Positions 1 to 6,551 of a DNA stretch of 7,716 nucleotides are shown piece by piece. The DNA is from Anaerolineae bacterium (GTDB lineage: Bacteria; Chloroflexota; Anaerolineae; JACIWP01), in contig JACIWP010000151.1 of the NCBI GenBank assembly GCA_014360855.1, positions 1 to 7,716 on the forward strand, read 5' to 3'. A program made the translations under genes and the position numbers. The first letter of the stretch is position 1, and each line of letters begins with the position of its first letter. The notes beneath the pieces are model-generated. The model was not told the DNA's origin. It did not search any database and saw only the letters and a list, made by a program, of their open reading frames with translations.

Positions 1-2740
1 CCAAATGGTGCTCGATGACGATGACAGTGTTGCCGGCGTCCACCAGCCGCTGGAGCACCTGCAGGAGCTTCTCCACATCCGCGAAATGCAGGCCGGTGGT
101 CGGCTCGTCCAAGATATACAGCGTGCGGCCAGTGGCCTTGCGGGATAATTCCTTGGCCAGCTTGACGCGCTGGGCCTCGCCGCCGGAGAGGGTCGGCGCC
201 GGCTGACCCAGCCGGATGTAGCCCAGGCCGACATCATAGAGGGTCTGGAGGCGCCGGCGGATGGCCGGGATGTTGGCAAAGAACTCCATGGCCTCCTGCA
301 CCGTCATATCCAGCACATCGGCGATATTCTTGCCCTTATAGCGGATCTCCAGGGCCTCGCGGTTGTAGCGCCGGCCGTGGCATACCTCGCACGGCACGTA
401 TACATCCGGCAGGAACTGCATCTCAATGCGGATGATGCCGTCGCCGCGGCAGGCCTCACAGCGCCCGCCCTTCACATTGAAGGAGAAGCGCCCCGGCCGA
501 TAGCCGCGCATCTTCGACTCCGGCAGTGCGGCGAACACCGAGCGGATGGGTGTGAAGACGTCAGTATAGGTGGCCGGATTGGAGCGCGGCGTGCGCCCAA
601 TGGGGCTCTGGTCAATGTTGATGACCTTGTCAATGTGCTCCACCCCCTCGATGGAGCGGTGGGCGCCCGGCCGGTCCTTGGCATGATAGAGCCGCTGTGC
701 CAGCTTCTTGTACAGCACCTCGATGATGAGGGTGGATTTGCCGGAGCCAGAGACGCCCGTCACGCAGATAAAGGTCCCCAGCGGGAAGCGCACGTCGATG
801 TTCTTCAGGTTGTGTTCGCTGGCGCCGCGCACCACCAGGTAATGGCCGTTGCCCGGCCGGCGCCGGGCCGGCACCGGCAGAGAGCGCCGGCCGCTCAGGA
901 ACTGGCCGGTGATGGACTCCGGGCAGGCCTCGATGACCTCGATTGGGCCGGCGGCGACGATGCGTCCGCCGTGCTCGCCGGCGCCGGGGCCCATGTCAAT
1001 GATCCAATCAGCCGCCCGCATCGTCTCCTCGTCGTGCTCGATAACCAGCACGGTATTGCCCAGATCGCGCATCTGCTTCAGGGTCTGGATGAGCCGGCCG
1101 TTATCGCGCGGGTGCAGGCCGATGGACGGCTCGTCCAGGATGTACAGCACGCCCATCAACTGCGACCCGATTTGCGTGGCCAGGCGGATGCGCTGGGCCT
1201 CGCCGCCGGAAAGGGTGGAAGCGCGCCGGCTCAGGGTGAGATAGTCCAAGCCGACGTTGACCATGAACTGCAGGCGCGAGCGCAGTTCCTTGAAAATCTG
1301 GTGGGCGATCTGCTTCTGCCGGCTGGTCAGCGGCGAGTCGTCCCCCTGCAGGCGCTCGACCCAGCGCAGGACATCCCCCACCGGCATGGCCGAGACCTCG
1401 GCGATGTTCAGCCCGTCAATGGTGACCGCCAGCGCCTCCTTGCGCAGGCGGGTACCGCCGCAGGTGGGGCAGTCGCGCATGGCCATATAGCGCTCGATCA
1501 TAGCCCGCGCGTAGTCGGACTGGGTCTCGCGATAGCGGCGCTGAAGGTTATTGATGACCCCCTCGAAGGTGGTCTCGTAGTAGCGCTCATCGCCGCGCCG
1601 ATTGCGGTAGTGGACGCGGATGGTCTCGCCCGGCCGGCCGCCGTACAGCAGACGATGAATCTGCTTCGGGGACAGCTCCGACACCGGCACGTTCATCGGG
1701 ATGCCGTAATATTCGCAGGCCGCCCGCAGAAGCTGATAGTAATAGCCATCGCCGTTGTCATCGTAGCGATGCCAGGGTCGGATGGCCCCCTGCGCCAGGG
1801 TCAGGGACTTATCCGGGATGATCAGGTCCGGGTCGAACTCAAGCTGGCTCCCCAAGCCGTCACACGTCGGGCATGCGCCGTAGGGCGTGTTGAACGAGAA
1901 AGTGCGCGGCTCAATCTCCGGGAGGGAGATGCCGCAGTGCACGCAGGAGAAGTGCTCGGAAAAGAGCATATCCTCCATTTTGCCGTCTTCGGTCAGCCGG
2001 CTGATGATGACCAGGCCCCCACCCAGCTTCAGCGCCGTTTCGACCGAGTCAGTGATGCGGGTGGTGTAGTCAGAAGCCTCGTCGGGATCCATGCCCGCCG
2101 GCGAGCGCACCACCAGCCGGTCCACCATGGCCTCGATGGAGTGCTGTTTGTAGCGGTCCAGCTCGATGTCCTCGTCCACCTCCCGGATCTCGCCGTCGAC
2201 ACGCACGCGCACATAGCCGGCCTTGCGGATATCCTCGAAGACGCGTCGGTGCTCGCCCTTGCGGTCGCGCACCAGCGGCGCCAGCACCATGACGCGCGTG
2301 CCCTCCGGCAGTTCCAGCACCGCATCCACGATTTGCTGGACGGTCTGTTGGGTGATGGGCCGGCCGCACTGCGGGCAGTGCGGCGTGCCCACGCGGGCAA
2401 ACAGCAGGCGCAGGTAATCGTATATCTCCGTGACCGTCCCCACGGTGGAGCGCGGGTTATGAGAGACGCCCTTCTGGTCGATGGAGATGGCCGGCGACAG
2501 CCCCTCGATCTGGTCCACGTCCGGCTTTTCCATCAGGCCCAGGAATTGGCGCGCGTAGGCGGAGAGGGACTCCACATAGCGGCGCTGTCCCTCGGCGTAT
2601 ATGGTGTCGAAGGCCAGGCTGGACTTGCCCGAACCCGACAACCCGGTGATAACCACCAGCTTGTCACGCGGGATTTCCACGTCGATATTTTTCAGATTGT
2701 GTTCGCGGGCGCCGCGCACGATCAATTTATCCAGAGCCAT
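1..2740 (-). CDS. uvrA: UvrABC excinuclease subunit A, C-terminus cut by window edge
   Basis: UvrA is the DNA-damage-sensing ATPase of nucleotide excision repair. It forms a dimer, scans DNA with UvrB and loads UvrB at lesions. About 913 codons are present and the frame stays open to the left edge, so roughly 30-50 residues are missing compared with the usual 940-960. The protein shows both ABC modules. The first has Walker A GLSGSGKS at residues 33-40, signature LSGGEAQ at 510-516 and Walker B with D536-E537. The second has Walker A GVSGSGKS at 662-669, signature LSGGEAQ at 851-857 and Walker B with D878-E879. Two zinc modules are intact: C266/C269/C290/C293 and C761/C764/C784/C787. The block SPIGRTPRSNPATYT typical of UvrA is present. 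The start is ATG at 2740, giving MALDKLIVRGAREHNLKN as in family members. A GAGGT about 11 bases upstream and AAGGG close to the ATG are the only ribosome-binding candidates. It is transcribed divergently from the Rrf2 cluster. I see no LexA box, so SOS control is not evident. Confidence 0.98.
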   Translation of the reverse strand, partial: MALDKLIVRGAREHNLKNIDVEIPRDKLVVITGLSGSGKSSLAFDTIYAEGQRRYVESLSAYARQFLGLMEKPDVDQIEGLSPAISIDQKGVSHNPRSTVGTVTEIYDYLRLLFARVGTPHCPQCGRPITQQTVQQIVDAVLELPEGTRVMVLAPLVRDRKGEHRRVFEDIRKAGYVRVRVDGEIREVDEDIELDRYKQHSIEAMVDRLVVRSPAGMDPDEASDYTTRITDSVETALKLGGGLVIISRLTEDGKMEDMLFSEHFSCVHCGISLPEIEPRTFSFNTPYGACPTCDGLGSQLEFDPDLIIPDKSLTLAQGAIRPWHRYDDNGDGYYYQLLRAACEYYGIPMNVPVSELSPKQIHRLLYGGRPGETIRVHYRNRRGDERYYETTFEGVINNLQRRYRETQSDYARAMIERYMAMRDCPTCGGTRLRKEALAVTIDGLNIAEVSAMPVGDVLRWVERLQGDDSPLTSRQKQIAHQIFKELRSRLQFMVNVGLDYLTLSRRASTLSGGEAQRIRLATQIGSQLMGVLYILDEPSIGLHPRDNGRLIQTLKQMRDLGNTVLVIEHDEETMRAADWIIDMGPGAGEHGGRIVAAGPIEVIEACPESITGQFLSGRRSLPVPARRRPGNGHYLVVRGASEHNLKNIDVRFPLGTFICVTGVSGSGKSTLIIEVLYKKLAQRLYHAKDRPGAHRSIEGVEHIDKVINIDQSPIGRTPRSNPATYTDVFTPIRSVFAALPESKMRGYRPGRFSFNVKGGRCEACRGDGIIRIEMQFLPDVYVPCEVCHGRRYNREALEIRYKGKNIADVLDMTVQEAMEFFANIPAIRRRLQTLYDVGLGYIRLGQPAPTLSGGEAQRVKLAKELSRKATGRTLYILDEPTTGLHFADVEKLLQVLQRLVDAGNTVIVIEHHL

Positions 2741-2819
2741 TTCCCTTCACTACCTCACCGTTGTTCCCCAACACGCATACCCCATCATCTTCCCAGACCG
2801 TGTTAAAGTCCAACATTTC

Positions 2820-2848
2820 ATTGTATGGCATATAGGCAATTCTGTCAA
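2820..2848 (-). promoter_or_regulatory. Promoter of uvrA (sigma-70/SigA type)
   Basis: Read on the minus strand, TTGACA (2848-2843) is followed by a 17-base spacer and TACAAT (2825-2820), one base from the consensus -10. The predicted start is near 2813, giving a leader of about 70 bases before the uvrA ATG. The -35 box lies between the arms of a small dyad, CAATT (2837-2841) and AATTG (2847-2851), which could be incidental. The assignment rests on sequence match and position only. Confidence 0.8.
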
Positions 2849-2878
2849 TTGCGGCTTCAAAAGCTTTGATTCACCCTC

Positions 2879-2907
2879 TTGACAAAGACGCCGTGTCCGG
2901 TTATAAT
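2879..2907 (+). promoter_or_regulatory. Perfect-consensus promoter of the Rrf2-rubrerythrin cluster
   Basis: TTGACA (2879-2884), a 17-base spacer and TATAAT (2902-2907) match the vegetative sigma consensus at all twelve positions with the ideal spacing. The start point should fall near 2914, leaving a leader of about 30 bases before the Rrf2 start codon. So strong a core promoter in front of a regulator gene suggests its output is limited by a repressor, which fits the dyad overlapping its right edge. Confidence 0.88.
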
Positions 2908-2927
2908 GATACCATAATAGTATCATT
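2905..2927. promoter_or_regulatory. Dyad operator candidate over the -10/start point of the Rrf2 promoter
   Basis: AATGATAC (2905-2912) and GTATCATT (2920-2927) are perfect 8-base inverted arms around a 7-base AT-rich centre. The dyad starts inside the -10 hexamer and covers the predicted start point, the usual place for a repressor to act. The natural candidate ligand is the Rrf2 protein encoded just downstream, since many Rrf2 regulators control their own operon through AT-rich dyads. The binding assignment is inference. Confidence 0.6.
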
Positions 2928-2942
2928 TCCTCGGCAAATAGG

Positions 2943-3398
2943 ATGATGGTCAAGCGAGAGACAGACTACGCCATCCGCACCGTGCTGTACCTGGCCATGC
3001 AGCCGGCCGGCACCCACACCACCGCTCGCGCGCTGGCCCGGGAGAAGCTCATTCCGCACGCCCTGGCGCGGCGGATCGTCTCCAGGTTGACGGCCGCCGG
3101 CATCCTCCACAGCGCGCGCGGCCCCAGCGGTGGCATCGCGCTGGCCCGCCCGCCGGCCGAAATCACCCTCCTGCAGGTCATGCAGGCCGTGGACGGAGCG
3201 CCGGTTGTCAGCCCCTGCGTCGTGGAGCCGGCCTCCTGCCCCCTCATGCCAGAATGCCCCGTCCATGAGGTCTGGGTGGATCTTCAGCGTTCCCTTGAGA
3301 CGACGCTGGAGCACATCACCTTCGCCCAGCTTGCACAGCGCGGGCTGTCATTGAGTCAACTCCCGGACCCGATATTCCGCTGTCCGGAGTCATCCTAA
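2943..3398 (+). CDS. Rrf2-family transcriptional regulator, probable Fe-S sensor
   Basis: A 151-residue protein with the hallmark Rrf2 N-terminus (RETDYAIRTVLYLA) and winged helix. The wing motif GPSGGIALARPP lies at residues 60-71. The family includes IscR, NsrR, RirA and CymR, many of which bind a [2Fe-2S] or [4Fe-4S] cluster and respond to oxygen, NO or iron-sulfur status. Three cysteines, C92, C99 and C105, spaced C-X6-C-X5-C and followed by W111, sit where cluster ligands occur in that family. A cluster sensor is therefore likely, although IscR and NsrR use C-X5-C-X5-C. The start is uncertain by one codon, because ATG occurs at both 2943 and 2946. The only upstream purine run is TAGG touching the first ATG, a weak ribosome-binding site that may lower yield from the strong promoter. 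It lies 22 bases upstream of rubrerythrin and probably shares its transcript. The exact signal sensed cannot be read from the sequence. Confidence 0.93.
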   Translation: MMVKRETDYAIRTVLYLAMQPAGTHTTARALAREKLIPHALARRIVSRLTAAGILHSARGPSGGIALARPPAEITLLQVMQAVDGAPVVSPCVVEPASCPLMPECPVHEVWVDLQRSLETTLEHITFAQLAQRGLSLSQLPDPIFRCPESS

Positions 3399-3408
3399 AT
3401 CCATCTAC

Positions 3409-3416
3409 AGGAGGTG
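3409..3416 (+). promoter_or_regulatory. Strong Shine-Dalgarno site for rubrerythrin
   Basis: AGGAGGTG is a near-perfect complement of the 16S rRNA 3' end and lies 4 bases before the ATG at 3421. This contrasts with the weak site of the Rrf2 gene on the same presumed transcript. It suggests much more rubrerythrin than regulator is made from one mRNA. Confidence 0.85.
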
Positions 3417-3420
3417 TCCT

Positions 3421-3924
3421 ATGCGCAAGATGACCAAAGCCAATCTGGAAGCCGCCTTTGCCGGCGAGAGCCAGGCCCACATGAAGTATCTCATCTTCGC
3501 CGACGAGGCCGAGAAAGAGGGATTCCCCAAGGTAGCGCGCCTCTTCCGCGCCATCGCCTTTGCCGAACAGGTGCATGCCACCAATCACCTGCGCGCGCTG
3601 GGCGCCGTGGGTGAGTCGCCGGCCAACCTGCAGGTCGCCATCGACGGCGAGACCTTCGAGGTCGAGGAAATGTACCCGGCCTATAAGGCGGTGGCCGAAC
3701 TGCAGGAGGAGAAGGGTGCCAATCGCTCCACGCATTACGCGCTGGAAGCGGAAAAGGTGCACGCCGGCATGTACCAGAAGGCGCGTCAATCGGTCCTGGC
3801 CGGCAAGGATGTCGAGGTCGGCGACATCTACATCTGCGAGGTCTGCGGTTGGACCGTCGAGGGCGAGGCGCCGGACCGCTGTCCCATCTGCGGCGCCACC
3901 CGCGAGAAATTCCGCAAGTTCTAA
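3421..3924 (+). CDS. Rubrerythrin (diiron peroxidase with C-terminal rubredoxin domain)
   Basis: Rubrerythrin is a cytoplasmic NADH-linked peroxidase of anaerobes that reduces hydrogen peroxide to water through a non-sulfur diiron site, taking electrons from a rubredoxin centre. The 167-residue protein has the classical order. A four-helix ferritin-like domain carries the expected ligands E16, E49-x-x-H52, E77 and E80 (in GETFEVEEMYP) and E111-x-x-H114. A short rubredoxin domain follows with C139-x-x-C142 and C154-x-x-C157. All ligands are present, so it should be active. It is somewhat shorter than the 191-residue Desulfovibrio protein, mainly in the linker regions. The gene follows the Rrf2 regulator by 22 bases and precedes the cytochrome bd genes, pointing to a role in oxygen and peroxide defence. 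A strong hairpin follows the stop codon. Confidence 0.97.
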   Translation: MRKMTKANLEAAFAGESQAHMKYLIFADEAEKEGFPKVARLFRAIAFAEQVHATNHLRALGAVGESPANLQVAIDGETFEVEEMYPAYKAVAELQEEKGANRSTHYALEAEKVHAGMYQKARQSVLAGKDVEVGDIYICEVCGWTVEGEAPDRCPICGATREKFRKF

Positions 3925-3931
3925 GTACCAT

Positions 3932-3968
3932 ACGGGGGAGCCGGCAGGAGAAATGCCGGCTCCCCCGT
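3932..3968 (+). terminator. Perfect 15-bp hairpin between rubrerythrin and cydA
   Basis: Arms 3932-3946 and 3954-3968 are fully complementary over 15 bp (13 of them within a GC-rich GGGGGAGCCGGC core and flanks) around a 7-base loop. It begins 7 bases after the rubrerythrin stop. No U-run follows; the next bases are C-rich. It could be a U-less intrinsic terminator, a partial terminator lowering cydAB expression, or an mRNA-end stabiliser for rubrerythrin. I see no clear separate promoter before cydA, so partial read-through is the simplest reading. Confidence 0.75.
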
Positions 3969-4005
3969 CCACACCCCCGCGTGTACAACAGGAGGGAAAT
4001 GACAA

Positions 4006-5352
4006 ATGGACCCTGTGCTCCTGGCGCGCATCCAGTTCGGGTTGACCGCCGCCTTCCACTTTCTGTATCCCCCCGTCACCATTGGTCTGGCATGGCTCAT
4101 CGTCTATATCGGCTGGCGCTATCTGCGCACCGCTGACCCCGCATACGAAAGGATGGCGGCGTTCTGGATCAAGCTCTTTGCCATGCTCTTCGCCGTCGGG
4201 GTGGCCACCGGCATCACCATGGAGTTCCAGTTCGGCACCAATTGGTCTACCTATTCCCGTTTTGTGGGGGATATTTTCGGTTCGCCGCTGGCGGCGGAAG
4301 GCGTGTTCGCCTTTTTCCTCGAGTCCACCTTCCTGGGGGTGCTAATTTTCGGCCGCCGGCGCGTATCCCGCGGTTTTTACTGGTTCTCATCCCTGATGGT
4401 CGCCATCGGCTCCACCCTTTCCGCCTTCTGGATCATCGTCGCCAATTCCTGGCAGCAGACCCCGACAGCCTACCGCATTGTCGGGGAAGAGGTCTTCCGT
4501 CGGGCGGAGCTGACCGATTTCCTGGCAGCCGTCTTTAACCCCTCCACCCTGCCCCGCTACACGCATACCGTGGTGGCATCGCTGTTGACCGGCGCGTTCT
4601 TCATGGCCGGCATCAGCGCCTGGTACCTGCTGAAGAGCCGGCATCAGGAGTTTGCCCGCCGCTCGCTCCAGATCGGCCTGGTCGCCGCGGCAGTCGCTTC
4701 CCTGCTCATCCTGGTCACCGGACATTTCCATTCCGTGCAGGTGGCTCTGACCCAGCCGGCGAAAATGGCGGCATTTGAAGGGCTGTTCCGCACCGAAAGC
4801 GGTGCGGATCTTATCCTCTGGGGCTTTCCCGATACGGCCAACCAGACGGTGCGTCTCAAGATCGCCCTGCCGGGGCTCCTCAGCTTCCTGATCCACTTCG
4901 ACCCCAAGGCGACGGTGGCCGGCCTGGACCAGATCGCTCGCGAGAACTGGCCGCCGGTGGAGCTGGCCTTCTACCCCTATCATCTGATGGTCCTGCTGGG
5001 TGGATGGTTCATCCTCATCTCCTGGCTGGGGCTACTGTTGGGCAGCCGGCGCTTCACCTCTCGCCCCTACCTGTGGGCCGTGCTCCTGTCCCTTCCCCTG
5101 CCCTGGCTCTCCCTGGAGCTGGGCTGGATGGCGGCGGAGCTGGGCCGGCAGCCCTGGGCGGTCTACGGTTTACTGCGCACGCGCGATGCCGTCTCTGTGG
5201 TAGTGCCGGCGGAACAGGTGCTGGCGACCATCATCCTCTTTGTGCTGATCTATTCGCTACTGCTCGCCCTGCTCATTTTCCTGCTGACGAGGGAGATCGC
5301 GCGCGGCCCCGAGCCTTTGGCCGCGGTGCCGGCGCAGGAGGTGGTACGATGA
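4006..5352 (+). CDS. cydA: Cytochrome bd quinol oxidase subunit I
   Basis: CydA is the catalytic membrane subunit of cytochrome bd, which oxidises quinol and reduces oxygen to water at hemes b595 and d with high oxygen affinity. The 448-residue protein is rich in membrane segments. Visible key residues are H18 in AFHFLYPP, E98 and E106 in the AEGVFAFFLEST block (E99 and E107 in E. coli), H187 and M328 as heme b558 ligands, and E378 beside GRQPW. The quinol-site block QPAKMAAFE gives K253 and E258. The length matches the short-Q-loop class (as in Geobacillus) rather than the roughly 520-residue E. coli form. The residue matching E. coli R391, two before the b558 methionine, is H326. ATG 4006 is chosen because AGGAGGG ends 9 bases upstream and the product starts in the family's usual place. 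It overlaps cydB by 4 bases. Confidence 0.97.
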   Translation: MDPVLLARIQFGLTAAFHFLYPPVTIGLAWLIVYIGWRYLRTADPAYERMAAFWIKLFAMLFAVGVATGITMEFQFGTNWSTYSRFVGDIFGSPLAAEGVFAFFLESTFLGVLIFGRRRVSRGFYWFSSLMVAIGSTLSAFWIIVANSWQQTPTAYRIVGEEVFRRAELTDFLAAVFNPSTLPRYTHTVVASLLTGAFFMAGISAWYLLKSRHQEFARRSLQIGLVAAAVASLLILVTGHFHSVQVALTQPAKMAAFEGLFRTESGADLILWGFPDTANQTVRLKIALPGLLSFLIHFDPKATVAGLDQIARENWPPVELAFYPYHLMVLLGGWFILISWLGLLLGSRRFTSRPYLWAVLLSLPLPWLSLELGWMAAELGRQPWAVYGLLRTRDAVSVVVPAEQVLATIILFVLIYSLLLALLIFLLTREIARGPEPLAAVPAQEVVR

Positions 5353-6383
5353 GCCATGCCCTGTTGCAGAATATCTGGTTCGTCCTTATCGGGGTCCTGC
5401 TCACCGGCTATGCCATTTTGGACGGGTTTGACCTGGGCGCCGGCGTTCTACTGCCGCTGGTAGCCCGCAGTGACCGCGAGCGCCGGCTGGTCTTCCAGGC
5501 CATCGGCCCCTTCTGGGATGGCAACGAGGTATGGCTCCTGACCGGGGGCGGGGCCTTGTTCGCCGCCTTCCCGCACGTCTACGCCACGGTGTTCAGCGGC
5601 TTTTACCTGGCGTTGATGCTGGTGCTCTTCGCCCTGATCATGCGCGCCGTGTCCTTTGAGTTCCGCAGTCGGGTGGAAAACCCGCGCTGGCGGGCCGTGT
5701 GGGACGGCGTATTGTGCGCCGGCAGTTTGGTGCCGGCGCTCCTGCTGGGGGTGGCTGTCGGGAACATCCTGCGCGGCGTCCCTCTCACCCCCGAAATGGA
5801 ATACGCCGGCACCTTTTTCACCCTGCTCAATCCCTTCTCCCTGCTGGTGGGCTTGACCGGGCTGTCCATGTTCGTCACCCACGGCGCCATCTACCTGATG
5901 AACAAGACCAACGGCGCGCTGGCCGAGCGGGCCGGCCGGTGGGCCTCCCGGGGCTGGATCGCCCTGCTGATCCTGACCATTGCCACCGGCGCCGCCGCCT
6001 GGTTCGATACGCCGGCGCGCTTCCAGGGCAAGCCGGCGCTCATATGGGCACTGCCGGCGGCAGTGCTGGCCCTGATGGCCTGGACCCGTATCCTCTTGGC
6101 CCAGGGCAAGCCAGGGCGGGCCTTCCTGGCCTCTTCCCTGACGATTGCGGGATTAATGGCGCTCTTCGGGGCCGCATGCTATCCCTACCTCCTGCCGGCG
6201 CGCAACGTCGTGGACATCGCCGGCTATCAGGGGTTGAGCATCTATAACGCTTCCGCCTCGCCGCTGACCTTGCTGACCATGTTGATCATCGCCCTCATCG
6301 GCGTGCCCATCATGCTGGTGTATACCGCTTATATCTACCACGTTTTTCGCGGCAAGGTGGTGCTCGAAGAGGAAGGCTATTGA
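5349..6383 (+). CDS. cydB: Cytochrome bd quinol oxidase subunit II
   Basis: CydB is the second large membrane subunit of cytochrome bd and assembles with CydA. It has no confirmed heme ligands in most models but is needed for assembly and proton supply. The 344-residue protein has the conserved N-terminal block LDGFDLGAG with D25 and D28. It also has GPFWDGNEVWLLTGGG, giving W56, D57, N59 and E60, and several long hydrophobic helices. Its ATG overlaps the cydA TGA as ATGA, so translation is coupled. The same frame stays open upstream to 5004, but that extension lies inside cydA in another frame and does not resemble CydB. No small CydX-type subunit and no cydDC assembly transporter genes follow. 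The next 130 bases hold palindromic repeats and a promoter. Confidence 0.97.
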   Translation: MSHALLQNIWFVLIGVLLTGYAILDGFDLGAGVLLPLVARSDRERRLVFQAIGPFWDGNEVWLLTGGGALFAAFPHVYATVFSGFYLALMLVLFALIMRAVSFEFRSRVENPRWRAVWDGVLCAGSLVPALLLGVAVGNILRGVPLTPEMEYAGTFFTLLNPFSLLVGLTGLSMFVTHGAIYLMNKTNGALAERAGRWASRGWIALLILTIATGAAAWFDTPARFQGKPALIWALPAAVLALMAWTRILLAQGKPGRAFLASSLTIAGLMALFGAACYPYLLPARNVVDIAGYQGLSIYNASASPLTLLTMLIIALIGVPIMLVYTAYIYHVFRGKVVLEEEGY

Positions 6384-6390
6384 TCCCACA

Positions 6391-6470
6391 AGGTGACGGT
6401 CACCTGGAAAGGTGATTGTCACCTACCTTCCGACATAAGGTGACGGTCACCTGACAGGTGACCGTCACCT
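6391..6470. repeat. Four copies of a 15-bp palindrome forming two hairpins
   Basis: Copies lie at 6391-6405 (AGGTGACGGTCACCT), 6410-6424 (AGGTGATTGTCACCT), 6438-6452 (same as the first) and 6456-6470 (AGGTGACCGTCACCT, its reverse complement). Each copy is itself AGGTGAC-N-GTCACCT or close to it. Copies 1 and 2 pair across a 4-base GGAA loop of the GNRA type, with two G-U pairs in the RNA. Copies 3 and 4 make a 33-base perfect palindrome with 16-base arms and one central base. Gaps between copies are 4, 13 and 3 bases. The cluster starts 7 bases after the cydB stop and ends 19 bases before the rpe -35. It may be a REP-like element, a tandem terminator, or a set of operators. There is no U-run downstream. 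Confidence 0.9.
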
Positions 6471-6489
6471 CGTTCCTATCATCTCCCCT

Positions 6490-6517
6490 TTGCGTTTTGG
6501 CCCGAAAGGTGTACAAT
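6490..6517 (+). promoter_or_regulatory. Probable promoter of rpe
   Basis: TTGCGT (6490-6495) and TACAAT (6512-6517) are separated by 16 bases; shifting the -35 one base left (TTTGCG) gives 17. The predicted start near 6524 leaves a leader of under 30 bases. It lies just right of the palindrome cluster, so rpe is probably transcribed separately from cydAB. Confidence 0.6.
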
Positions 6518-6551
6518 GCAGGCGAGCCGTTGGCCGGCAAGGAGCAGTCCC

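Noticed and set aside
377..2806. Long 809-residue open frame on the plus strand
   Set aside because: It lies codon-on-codon opposite uvrA, whose two ABC modules and zinc fingers are intact. The frame stays open because uvrA here rarely uses TTA, CTA or TCA codons. Its product is low-complexity and has no recognisable domain.
2741..2830. LexA (SOS) operator before uvrA
   Set aside because: I looked for the CTGT-N8-ACAG and GAAC-N4-GTTC types in the leader and promoter and found no good match.
3316..4059. 247-residue minus-strand frame opposite rubrerythrin
   Set aside because: It is antisense to an intact rubrerythrin with all metal ligands and spans the 15-bp hairpin. There is no family signal in its translation.
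5004..5348. 115-residue N-terminal extension of CydB
   Set aside because: It overlaps cydA in another frame and reads as arginine/alanine/proline-rich noise. The ATG at 5349, overlapping the cydA stop as ATGA, gives the normal CydB N-terminus.
6391..6470. CRISPR array
   Set aside because: The repeats are 15-base palindromes with gaps of only 3, 4 and 13 bases, far too short for spacers, and no cas genes are present.
6516..6551. Upstream ATG for rpe
   Set aside because: It falls within the predicted -10 box TACAAT and lacks a ribosome-binding site. The ATG at 6552 has GGAG at proper distance and the family N-terminus.
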